Below, piece by piece: positions 16,059 through 26,072 of a stretch of DNA of 64,000 nucleotides. The DNA comes from JAHBTB01 sp964451255 (GTDB taxonomy: Bacteria; Armatimonadota; Fimbriimonadia; Fimbriimonadales; Fimbriimonadaceae), in the NCBI GenBank assembly GCA_964451255.1, contig CAYVHL010000005.1, positions 1 to 64,000 on the forward strand, read 5' to 3'. The notes below the pieces were generated by a model that saw only the letters and a program-made list of their open reading frames with translations, ran no database searches and was not told the origin of the DNA. Every line of letters starts with the position of its first letter. Position 1 is the first letter of the stretch. Position numbers and translations under genes: made by a program.

Positions 16059-19000
16059 TCCTCCCCGCCTTCCCGGTAGACGACCTGTCCGAGGGGATCG
16101 AGGACGATCCGCGCTGAGACGTCGTGGAGACTGCTCATGTTCTTCACGAGATAGGGGTTCTCGGCGTTGATCTTGCCGAGTTGCTGGGCGGCGTACGGTC
16201 GCCAGACGGCGATGGTCGCCCTCCCCTCCTGGGGGGCGTAGAACTTGCTCACGACGCCGATCCTCCCGTCGGACATCTCAACGGTGTCCCCCTTGCAAAG
16301 CGCCATGACGAACCGCCAGCCCGGCTCGGGCCGGGACTTGCGGATCACCGACTCGACTGTCCTGGGCGGCTTGCCTGGGTTCTCCTTGTTCCACTTGCGG
16401 GCCGCGGCGGCCGCGTCGCGGCGGCGGACGGCCTCGATCATCGGGACGACCTCGGCGGCCCTTTCGTTGACCCCCTTAGCGTTTGGCGCCGTCCTCTCCC
16501 AGATGACGACGTGGTGGTTGTTCCCGAGGGGATAGGACTGGGCGGGGCGGCCCTCCGAGTCAAAGACGACGAGGTGGTTGCCGACGACCTCTCGGCTCCA
16601 GGGCTTTCCGGGAGGCACCCCTTCCAACCCGTCCTTCTGGGCCAGCTGCTTGTGCAACTCGCCTCTCGGCCTGCGGGTGGGCCGGTGGACGACCTCGGCC
16701 CGAAGGAGGGCCGCCTCCGCCTTGTGGCGCAGGTTGGGATCAGGCACCGCCTCGGCTTTCGCCCGCTTCCGTTGTTCCTTGTCCACCCAGCGCGGGTCGT
16801 TCCGTGCGCGTAGCTGCTCGTATGCCGCCATCGCCTGGAGGGTGGCACGGTCGGTGAGAGCGACGACGAGGGCGTCCACGGCGTGGTGGAGGAAGTTGCT
16901 CCTCTCTTTGCCGTTGGGTGCCTTCGCTTCCTTCACGTCCTTCTCGGTCGCCTTGCCTTTCTCCGCCTTGTCGAGGAACTTCTTCCATTCGTCCAGCACC
17001 TCCTGCTCCACCGGGTGGCACGGGACGAGGTCTTCCAGGCCCCAGAACTTGCGGAAGTCGCCCGTTGCTCGCCCCGGCACGACGAGCGCGTCCGGCTTGT
17101 GCTCGACCATCCGTTGCGCGAGCTTGAGGACTTCGCGACTGATCCAGCCTGTGGCGGCAAGGTGCCTGCCTGTGAAGTCTTCCGGGCGTTCCTTGGCGAG
17201 CAAGCGCTGGCGCTTGTGGAGCGGCATGGGCCTGAGGGACTTGACGTGGGCGACGATGCGGGGCCATGCGTCGGTCTGCCCGAGCGCCTCGTAAGGGGTC
17301 CTGTCGCCTTGGATTTGTCGGTTGAAGTGCTCGGTGCAGAGGAAGAGGTTGGCCATCGAGTTGTCGAGGTTGTGGCCTCGCGGGACGATGTGGCCGATGT
17401 CGTATCCGCCATTGAAGAGGTCCTTGATGTCGCTGACCGTGATGTCCGGCTCCATGGCCAGGGCAGCGCCGCCGAGCTCCTTCCAGAGTTGCACCTTGCG
17501 GATGTTCCCGAAGGGGCCGCCGGAGGGCCTGACGCCGATCGCGACCAACTCCTTCCTGATCTCTTCCTTGGCGCTCTCGCTCTTCTTGATCCGCCTTTCT
17601 GCCTCTTCCCGCTGTTGGGCACCCATCGCAAGGTCGCGCGGGAGTTCGATATGGATGGCATCCGGCCTTCCATGCTCCCGATGCAAGGCGTTGAGGATCC
17701 TGACGGCGGAGCGGACGCTGGTGCGGACGATGGCGTGCGGGATGTCTTTGTCGTTGGGGAAGGGGAGGCGGTCGAGTGTAGGTAGGTCGCCGTCTACATT
17801 TGTGTGGTCGTAGCCTGCCGCCCAACAGGCGTCGGCATAGACAAGCGGGCCGCGGAGCGTCGTGCGCACCACTTTGCCAGAGGAGTCGGTCTTGCTGACC
17901 TCGTAGTTCCTCTCGCGCAGAATCCCTGGCAGGATCTTCTTGGCGGCCTTCAGGCTGAGGTTCAGGTAGCCCTCGGGGAGCGCGACCGTGGCGAGTTCGT
18001 TCGCCTCGCGCTCTGTGAGGGCGATTTGGCCCGGACCGTACTTCTTGTTCGTGAACAGCTTACGGCGACGGAAGGCGGCGGGCTCCTCGTGCATCTGGCC
18101 GACCCAGTCACGTATGCTGACAATCTCGCCGACGAGTTCCCGCTGGGCCTGTTCGCCGAGGGCCGGCCACTTCTCACCGAGGATGCCTCGCAAGCGGGCC
18201 ACGGTCTGGCTTCCCCGGAGTTCCCTCTTCGTGCCCGAGGTCTGCTTGATCGTCTTGTTTTTGCCGTTGACGACGATCTGGTAGCTGGTGGGCTCGATGT
18301 TGAAGACCGCTCTCTCCGTGAGGCCGATCATGGTCTTGACTTCGTTCCAGGGGAGGTCCCGGCCTTGCATGAGGGCGTCGAGGAGGATCTTCCTCTCGTG
18401 GGCCGTGAGTGGGCGCGGAGTCGTGAGCGCCTCCCAGTTCGCCGTCTCGCCTTCCTCATCGAACAACCCACCGTCGGGCCGAAGGGCGGAAGGGTCTTCC
18501 GTGACCAAGAGGTGGGCGAGGTCTTGCGCGAGGACGAACCGCTGGGCGGTCAGGCTGGCGCGGGGCATCGTGAGCTCGCCAGGCTCAAACCGGCATCGGC
18601 CCCTCGTCGTCGGGTCGGCGGAGAGGTTTCGCTGGAAGAAGACGAGACGCTCAACCTGGGCCTTCAGCGCGTCCGTGAGAATCGGGTGGTGCTGGGCCTG
18701 GCGCTCCCAGAGCAGGTCGAACTCTTGCTTGACCATGTGCCGGTCGGCGCGGACGAAGCGGCGCTCGTCCTCGGCCTTCTGCTCCTTTGATGAGGGAGTA
18801 CCCACCTTCTTCTTGCGGACCGGCAACCCTTTTTGCAAACGGTCGAACAGGAAGGCGCCGACGGTCTCGAAGCCTTCCATCGCCTCGCGGGTGCTCTTCA
18901 CTTCGGCCCGGATCCTCCCGGTGTCCTCGTCTTTGTCCTTCTTGGAGGGTGCCTCCTCTTCCTCGGATTCAGGTTCCTCGTCGTCGAACCGGTCGATGCC

Positions 19001-19429
19001 GAACAGCATGAGGTCCCTTGGGCTCAAGAACCCTCTCCGTTGGTTCAAGTGACAGAGGATGCGGCCGAACTCGCACGGCTCCAACCGCTCCTCGAGACCT
19101 TTCGCCCGGAGGGAGTACGGCTCGGACTGGGCACAAAGCAACGCGACGCGGTCGGCCATCTTGGCAGGCAAGAGCCCGTGCTCGGCGAGCAACCTGTAGA
19201 GCCCCATCTTCCGCTGATGACGGCGCCTGCCTGTTCGGCGAGCCCGGCGCTTGAGGCCGCGAACCTTGCTCTTCAGGCCCTCGCCGGGGTCGTTCTCGTC
19301 CTCGAGCGGTGAAGCGAAGACGAACGTGCCGCAAGCCACGACATCCACCTCTTGATCGCCTTTGCGGACAACCGCCCACCCGACATTGTTGATCCCTAAG
19401 TCCAGGCCGTAGACAAGCCGCGTACACAT
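16055..19429 (-). CDS. cas9: CRISPR-associated endonuclease Cas9, type II-C (1124 aa)
   Basis: RuvC-I is LVYGLDLGINNVGWAVV with the catalytic Asp at residue 10. An arginine-rich bridge helix (KSKVRGLKRRARRTGRRRHQ) lies near residues 54-75. RuvC-II is IHIELPRDLAMG with Glu595. The HNH domain carries DIGHIVPRG with His680, Asn694 and Asn703, in the same spacing as His840, Asn854 and Asn863 of Streptococcus pyogenes Cas9. RuvC-III is NFLHHAVDALVV with His848/849 and Asp852. The compact length fits type II-C. The residue before the HNH histidine, an acidic metal ligand in characterised Cas9s, is Gly679. The C-terminal PAM-interacting part after about residue 880 looks unlike well-known ones. A TATGCT box lies 6 nt before the ATG, suggesting a nearly leaderless message. 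Confidence 0.97.
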   Translation of the reverse strand: MCTRLVYGLDLGINNVGWAVVRKGDQEVDVVACGTFVFASPLEDENDPGEGLKSKVRGLKRRARRTGRRRHQRKMGLYRLLAEHGLLPAKMADRVALLCAQSEPYSLRAKGLEERLEPCEFGRILCHLNQRRGFLSPRDLMLFGIDRFDDEEPESEEEEAPSKKDKDEDTGRIRAEVKSTREAMEGFETVGAFLFDRLQKGLPVRKKKVGTPSSKEQKAEDERRFVRADRHMVKQEFDLLWERQAQHHPILTDALKAQVERLVFFQRNLSADPTTRGRCRFEPGELTMPRASLTAQRFVLAQDLAHLLVTEDPSALRPDGGLFDEEGETANWEALTTPRPLTAHERKILLDALMQGRDLPWNEVKTMIGLTERAVFNIEPTSYQIVVNGKNKTIKQTSGTKRELRGSQTVARLRGILGEKWPALGEQAQRELVGEIVSIRDWVGQMHEEPAAFRRRKLFTNKKYGPGQIALTEREANELATVALPEGYLNLSLKAAKKILPGILRERNYEVSKTDSSGKVVRTTLRGPLVYADACWAAGYDHTNVDGDLPTLDRLPFPNDKDIPHAIVRTSVRSAVRILNALHREHGRPDAIHIELPRDLAMGAQQREEAERRIKKSESAKEEIRKELVAIGVRPSGGPFGNIRKVQLWKELGGAALAMEPDITVSDIKDLFNGGYDIGHIVPRGHNLDNSMANLFLCTEHFNRQIQGDRTPYEALGQTDAWPRIVAHVKSLRPMPLHKRQRLLAKERPEDFTGRHLAATGWISREVLKLAQRMVEHKPDALVVPGRATGDFRKFWGLEDLVPCHPVEQEVLDEWKKFLDKAEKGKATEKDVKEAKAPNGKERSNFLHHAVDALVVALTDRATLQAMAAYEQLRARNDPRWVDKEQRKRAKAEAVPDPNLRHKAEAALLRAEVVHRPTRRPRGELHKQLAQKDGLEGVPPGKPWSREVVGNHLVVFDSEGRPAQSYPLGNNHHVVIWERTAPNAKGVNERAAEVVPMIEAVRRRDAAAAARKWNKENPGKPPRTVESVIRKSRPEPGWRFVMALCKGDTVEMSDGRIGVVSKFYAPQEGRATIAVWRPYAAQQLGKINAENPYLVKNMSSLHDVSARIVLDPLGQVVYREGGEE

Positions 19430-19434
19430 ACGGG

Positions 19435-19440
19435 TAGCAT
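19435..19440 (+). promoter_or_regulatory. candidate -10 box for tracrRNA
   Basis: TAGCAT just before the anti-repeat, with TAGACA 19 nt upstream (19410-19415) inside the cas9 5' end. Spacing is slightly long. The cas9 promoter on the other strand overlaps the same 60 bp. Confidence 0.35.
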
Positions 19441-19442
19441 AC

Positions 19443-19595
19443 TTTGCGTATCAGAGAGTGGCCTACGGATCGCTCCAACAAGTCTTCTTGTGAAGATCTG
19501 TAAGGCGGGATTTCATGATCCCCGCGTAAACCAAGCCGAGAGTCTTCGATCGGCGCATAGTTCAGGCCCCGCTTCGGCGGGGCTCCTCTGTCTTT
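19443..19595 (+). ncRNA. tracrRNA
   Basis: Bases 19448-19464 (GTATCAGAGAGTGGCCT) are the exact reverse complement of the repeat's 3' half. After a short mismatched bulge, TCGCTCCAAC (19470-19479) pairs with the repeat's 5' end. Then follow a TCTTC-TTGT-GAAGA hairpin, a GCGGGAT/ATCCCCGC stem near 19506-19526, a CCGA/TCGG stem, and a terminator of GCCCCGC-TTCG-GCGGGGC (19566-19583) with a T-rich tail. This anti-repeat, nexus and terminal hairpin order is standard for type II tracrRNA. It is transcribed away from cas9. The exact 5' and 3' ends are estimates. Confidence 0.9.
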
Positions 19596-19954
19596 CCTGG
19601 GCGTTTCCATCCCGCCCGCGTCGGCGCCCGCATCCTGTTTCAGGCACTTGATTGTGGCTTGGCGGCATTGTGGGTAGGGCGCGCTCTTTCGAGTTCGCCG
19701 GGCATCGGATTGGCCTGTCAGGATCTTCTCCTGCGCCTTCAATGAGCGCGAAAGCGTGCAGGCAATACCGAAAGGCAAAGCTACCAGGGCAACCGCGAGG
19801 GGTCCGACATTGAGCCTTCCCCGGGGGGAGGTCTTTTGTGACGTTCTGTCGTGATTCCGCCCCTAAACATATGAGGATTCTCCAAGGTGTGGCCGACATT
19901 GGTATATGTACCGGGTGTGGCCGTGCGCCGTGCCTGGGAAAGGAACAGTCCAAC
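19596..19954. other. gene-free stretch between tracrRNA and copy C
   Basis: Open frames on either strand show no family similarity and no good start. A duplicated GGTGTGGCCG (near 19885 and 19913) lies upstream of copy C, but it is 28 bp apart and does not show the 11-bp pattern of copies A, B and E. Confidence 0.4.
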
Positions 19955-20659
19955 ATGGCAAAAGCCGAACTCGGAATCCTTCTCCAAGACTTGCGTGGCA
20001 AGGCTGGAAACGTCGTCTTCCAGGGCAGCCGCGACGGCCTCGTCGTCCGGCCGCGGGTGAAAGGCACCAACCCCGACACCCCCGCCCAGCAGACCGTCCG
20101 CGACAACTTCTCGACGGCGGGCTCCTTCTGGCGCAGCTTCACGCCGACCCAGATCCAGGCGTGGCGCAACTACGCCGCCAACATCACCAAGCACAACAGC
20201 GTGACCGGCAAGGCCTATCACCCCACGCCGTTCGCCGCGTTCGTCGGGCTCGCCAGCAAGTTCCTCCAGGTCAACCCTGGCGGCACCGTCCCCACCGAGC
20301 CGCCCGCCAACCATTTCGACGGCGACGACCTCACCTGGACGGTGACCCCCGCCGCAGGCAAGATCACCTTCACCCCCAGCGCCGCCAACAGCACGAACTG
20401 CACCACCGAGTTCTTGCTCCAGCCGCTGGCCAACGCCAACCGCAAGCCGTCCAAGAAGGCCTACAAGAGCTACGGCTTCCACCACTTCGCCAGCACGACC
20501 GCCTGGGACGTCAACGTCGGGTCCGGCACCTACAGCGTCGCCATCCGCTACGTGGACAGCACCACCGGCCAGGAGACCAGCCCCGAGTACCTCGAGATCG
20601 GCCAGGTCACCATCAGCCTCGCCAAACCGACGGGCAAGAGCGGCAAGAAGGCAGCCTAA
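19955..20659 (+). CDS. dispersed unknown family, copy C (234 aa)
   Basis: The start at 19955 follows AAGGAAC by a normal distance and gives MAKAELGILLQDLRGKAGNV, aligned with copies A, B and E. The shared blocks RPRVKGTNPDTPAQQTVR, AWRNYAAN, VTGKAYHP, GLASKFLQV, ITFTPSAANS and TEFLLQPLANANRKP are all present. It is the most divergent copy and has a lysine-rich end (KPTGKSGKKAA) like copy B (GGKKPTGKAA). Copies B and C share this tail and orientation and enclose the CRISPR-Cas locus. It has a ribosome-binding site rather than a -10-like GATAA box. No function is recognised. Confidence 0.82.
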   Translation: MAKAELGILLQDLRGKAGNVVFQGSRDGLVVRPRVKGTNPDTPAQQTVRDNFSTAGSFWRSFTPTQIQAWRNYAANITKHNSVTGKAYHPTPFAAFVGLASKFLQVNPGGTVPTEPPANHFDGDDLTWTVTPAAGKITFTPSAANSTNCTTEFLLQPLANANRKPSKKAYKSYGFHHFASTTAWDVNVGSGTYSVAIRYVDSTTGQETSPEYLEIGQVTISLAKPTGKSGKKAA

Positions 20660-20793
20660 CCTCTTTTCCATCTGTTCTGGCCATTGAAAAGCACGGGGTG
20701 GGGGCCCTCTCAGGGTATCCCGCCCCCCTCCTTTTGCCGACGTCGGGGTCAAGGGGCCTTGGTAGGGTCAGGCTCGTGCACAATGGACGGGCA

Positions 20794-21060
20794 ATGGAAC
20801 AGATCGTTCAGTTTTTGCAATCGAAGGGGATGAGCGAGGACCAGATCCAGAACGCCCTCGACATGGTCAAGCAGCACGTGCCGAACGCGGAGAGCCTGAT
20901 CGACCAGCATGGCGCGGAAGGCATCCTGAACATGCTCCCCCAGGGCGCGACCAACATGATCGAGGGCTTGGCGGACAAGCTCCCCGGCCCGCTCGGCGAC
21001 ATGGTCCAGGGTTTCCTCGGCCAGCACGACGAGCCACAAGCAGACGGCGAGGGCCAGTAG
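20794..21060 (+). CDS. small helical hypothetical protein (88 aa)
   Basis: Begins MEQIVQFLQSKGMSEDQIQNALDMVKQHVPN and has a short amphipathic repeat-like middle (GILNMLPQGATNMIEGLADKLPG). The composition resembles small DUF937/YidB-like proteins, but the match is too weak to assign. No membrane helix. The ribosome-binding site is poor (GGACGG). Convergent with the dioxygenase gene 40 bp downstream. Confidence 0.55.
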   Translation: MEQIVQFLQSKGMSEDQIQNALDMVKQHVPNAESLIDQHGAEGILNMLPQGATNMIEGLADKLPGPLGDMVQGFLGQHDEPQADGEGQ

Positions 21061-21099
21061 CCCCCGCCGACCCGCCTCCGTTCACGGAGTGTTCCTGGC

Positions 21100-22146
21100 C
21101 TACATCGCGAACGCGAGGCTGAACGTGCCCGTGTAGCCCTTGTCCCTCGACCCCGAAAGGTTGAGCATGAGGGCCTTGCCGACCATCGTGCCGTCCGCTT
21201 GCCGGGCGGCATATATCCCGTCGTCCTTGTTGAGGACCGGGCGGCCCTTGCGGTAGGGCTCGAACGACTGCACGTGGTCGGTGATCTTGTCGTCGCAGAA
21301 GACCTGGGTGATGAACTCGTGGGTGAGGTTCTTCTTCTCGTCGTACGTGCGGATCTTCACGTGGAAGTGGATGGTGCGGCTCCGGTACCAGCCGGGGTAG
21401 ATCGTCTTGAACGTCACCGCGCCCTCGCCGTCCGTGACCTGGTAGCCGCGGAGCCACTTTTGGCCCCTGGTGTCCTCGTCTTGGATGAAGCCGCTCGCTT
21501 CGTCGCCATAGGCGCCGATCGTGTCGCAGTGCCACACGTCGATATGTGCCCCCTTCAAGGGCTTCGGGCTCCCCTTGACCAGGGAGTAGAGCTTGAACTT
21601 GAGCGTGAACGGGACGCCGTCGACGACCGACTTGCGCTTGGTGTCCGCCGTCAGGTCCCTCCGGTGGAGCTTCTCATCGACAAAGAACGGCCCCTCCTCC
21701 AGCTCGGGGGTGGCGACGAGCGCGACCTGGGTGACCTGCAGGTTGGCGGTCTCGCTGGCGGTCGAACCCTCGGGCCCGGTGACGACGACGTGGTAGGTGC
21801 CCGCGTCCTCCTCGGTCGCCCGCCGGATGGTGTGGGACGGGGAAGTCGCTCCGGTAACCGGGGCCGACCCCTTGTACCACTGGTACGCCAGACCCTGGCC
21901 GCCCGCGACGACGGACATCACGACGTCCGCCCCGGCGATCACCGACTGTGATCCCGGCTGGGCTTCGATCCTCGGCCCGGGGGTAGGGAAGGCGGACGCG
22001 GCCCCCGCCCCGCCCACCAAGGTCGTGGCCCCGGCCACGGAGAACATGCGGATGGCTTCGCGTCGGGTGAGGATGCGGCCTACGATCTTGTCATCCTCTT
22101 GGACGTCGGTCGGATACTTGCACGGTCGTTTTCGGCTAGTGCTCAT
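21100..22146 (-). CDS. secreted intradiol ring-cleavage dioxygenase-like protein with Ig domain (348 aa)
   Basis: I chose the ATG at 22146 (MSTSRKRPCKYPTDVQ) because AGGAGA lies 7 nt upstream. LTRREAIRMFSVAGATTLVGGAGAASAFP looks like an export signal, close to a Tat signal (RRE). Residues about 60-140 form an Ig-like domain (YQWYKGSAPVTGAT, then EDAGTYHVVVTG). The C-terminal domain has GPFFVDEKLHRRDLT, HIDVWHCDTIGAYGD and GWYRSRTIHFHVKI, which supply the Tyr and His ligands of the iron site of intradiol dioxygenases. The family cleaves catechol-like rings with Fe(III). The extracellular substrate is unknown. It faces away from the copper ATPase. Confidence 0.85.
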   Translation of the reverse strand: MSTSRKRPCKYPTDVQEDDKIVGRILTRREAIRMFSVAGATTLVGGAGAASAFPTPGPRIEAQPGSQSVIAGADVVMSVVAGGQGLAYQWYKGSAPVTGATSPSHTIRRATEEDAGTYHVVVTGPEGSTASETANLQVTQVALVATPELEEGPFFVDEKLHRRDLTADTKRKSVVDGVPFTLKFKLYSLVKGSPKPLKGAHIDVWHCDTIGAYGDEASGFIQDEDTRGQKWLRGYQVTDGEGAVTFKTIYPGWYRSRTIHFHVKIRTYDEKKNLTHEFITQVFCDDKITDHVQSFEPYRKGRPVLNKDDGIYAARQADGTMVGKALMLNLSGSRDKGYTGTFSLAFAM

Positions 22147-22243
22147 GGGATGTCTCCTCGCGGTCGGTCGCCCGCTCTGTCTGCTGGTGCGTATTGTGGT
22201 GCGGCCCGGCGGCTTTTGCAAGACGTAGGCGGTTGAATTCTAT

Positions 22244-22278
22244 ATATCTGTGCCCAGGCGAGATATGTTCCGAGATAT
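22244..22278 (+). promoter_or_regulatory. candidate operator upstream of the copper ATPase
   Basis: ATATCT (22244-22249) and AGATAT (22261-22266) form an inverted repeat with an 11-bp gap. A second AGATAT follows at 22273-22278. It lies in the divergent region between the dioxygenase and the ATPase. A metal-responsive repressor or activator site is possible, but no matching regulator gene is nearby. Confidence 0.3.
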
Positions 22279-22378
22279 CGGGGAACTTGCGGGTCGACTC
22301 CGACGCGGGGCAGTGGGCCGTTCTGCCACGGCGTACGTCTCGGGCCTCGCCTGTGCGTAGCTTAAACTACGGCAAGAC

Positions 22379-24867
<2,489 letters not shown>

Positions 24868-24889
24868 GGATCGGTGAGGGTGCTCCGAC

Positions 24890-24913
24890 GCACTGGTTGC
24901 ACCAGTGCCACCC
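24890..24913. repeat. REP-like palindrome (family 1)
   Basis: GCACTGGTTGCACCAGTGCCACCC, 23 nt after the ATPase stop. A position just after a gene end is typical of such elements. Confidence 0.7.
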
Positions 24914-25102
24914 AGAGTTGACTTATGCCAACGAGGGTTGATTAGGCTCACTGGTGCCTCCAATGACAACTTTGGATACGCTTGGCCCCAACAGGGAGAT
25001 TTGCCGAAAATTGTCTGGACGTCCTGTGCAAGGACATTGACCTACTCCCCGTCTCAGTCTGTACCATGCATATGTCGACGGAACTGTCGAGAAGGTACAG
25101 AC

Positions 25103-25447
25103 ATGAACACGCACAACTTTTACATCCCAACTTTCGAAGTGACGCGAATCACGGCCCCTGGCATCTCGGAGATCGAATCCATCATGGAACTCAAGTGCTG
25201 CGAGTCGGGCGAAACGCTATATGTTGCAGAGTCCGACCACGATTGGCAAGACGAAGGGACAAGGAGCCACTTCTGGCCCAATCAAATCTGGAAGGGCGAA
25301 GCTTTCGTTACAGAGGAGCAGTTCGAGTGGTTCAGGGTCCAGACCGAACCTTCCATGGCCTTCGCGATTCCGGATGACGTTTGGGACGAAATGTGGCTCG
25401 AAACGGCGGCTAAGTTGGGCATCCCCGGTGATCGCGATGACCGCTAG
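25103..25447 (+). CDS. hypothetical acidic protein (114 aa)
   Basis: The ATG at 25103 is preceded by AGAAGG at good distance. The sequence begins MNTHNFYIPTFEVTRITAPG and is rich in Trp and acidic residues (DHDWQDEGTRSHFWPNQIW, then EEQFEWFRVQTEPS). No signal peptide or membrane helix. Codon use is less GC-biased than the flanking genes, hinting at foreign origin. Palindromic repeats lie on both sides. No family recognised. Confidence 0.6.
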   Translation: MNTHNFYIPTFEVTRITAPGISEIESIMELKCCESGETLYVAESDHDWQDEGTRSHFWPNQIWKGEAFVTEEQFEWFRVQTEPSMAFAIPDDVWDEMWLETAAKLGIPGDRDDR

Positions 25448-25473
25448 CGTTGATTAACCCATGGGAGGCGGCA

Positions 25474-25497
25474 GGGTGGCACTGGTGTAACCAGTGG
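25474..25497. repeat. REP-like palindrome (family 1)
   Basis: GGGTGGCACTGGTGTAACCAGTGG, 27 nt after the stop of the hypothetical gene. A decayed relative (CACCCGTGTCACCC..GGTTTCACCTGTGCC) follows near 25575-25605. Confidence 0.65.
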
Positions 25498-25687
25498 ATG
25501 TGGGGCCGGATGGAGCAACTCCGTCACAGACCACCCCAGGCTTCCGCATGGCAAGGAGTCTGGCGCACTTGTTCCACCCGTGTCACCCAAGGTTTCACCT
25601 GTGCCAATCCCCACCCGGATTGTCAGGAGCTTCGCTGGGGCCCGCGGCAAAAGGCGTCTTGTATTGTTATAGACATGGAGTCGGTGC

Positions 25688-25912
25688 GTGTCTGAGATCC
25701 GTGGCCTTGGCGACAAGATGGGTTTGGTCTTGGGCTACGCCGATGGCATTCGGCTCTGGTCCGGCGAGCAGATCGACCTACGGTCGAAAGAGGGTCAAGA
25801 GAGGGGCCTTGTCGCACTAGACCCGAGCCCGTTCAAGGACCTCGAGCGAGCTAGGCGTCTGCTCTTGATGTTCCTCGCGCAGATGAACCCGCCACAAACC
25901 CTCCTCGTTTGA
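25688..25912 (+). CDS. small hypothetical protein (74 aa)
   Basis: A possible gene with a GTG start after GGAG. The protein (MSEIRGLGDKMGLVLGYADG..) has charged helical stretches and no known motif. Its stop runs into an inverted repeat. Coding status is uncertain because it is short and isolated. Confidence 0.35.
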   Translation: MSEIRGLGDKMGLVLGYADGIRLWSGEQIDLRSKEGQERGLVALDPSPFKDLERARRLLLMFLAQMNPPQTLLV

Positions 25913-25998
25913 TCGGATACACCGGCGGGCGTGTGGCCGGAAAGACCTCTCCCCTTTTTGGGGCAGGTGGTACTCGTCGTCCAAGAGTGTATCTGATC
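25911..25998. repeat. inverted repeat before the sulfatase gene
   Basis: GATCGGATACAC (25911-25922) and GTGTATCTGATC (25987-25998) are inverted copies with one mismatch, about 64 bp apart. The right arm overlaps the 27-nt direct repeat that recurs after the sulfatase gene. Confidence 0.5.
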
Positions 25999-26015
25999 GG
26001 AGCCTAGTCGCGATC
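25989..26015 (+). repeat. 27-nt direct repeat, left of the sulfatase gene
   Basis: GTATCTGATCGGAGCC-T-A-GTCGCGATC. It recurs at 27528-27554 with one base changed, so the sulfatase gene lies between direct repeats 1.54 kb apart. Confidence 0.75.
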
Positions 26016-26072
26016 CCCAGCAGACGGCAACACGTTCTGCGTCGTGCAAGCCGGCTAGGCTAAGCTCGATGC

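Noticed and set aside
19513..20169. A minus-strand gene between tracrRNA and copy C, with a weak prepilin-like AFALIE motif
   Set aside because: No hydrophobic helix follows the motif, the frame overlaps copy C, and no ribosome-binding site is present.
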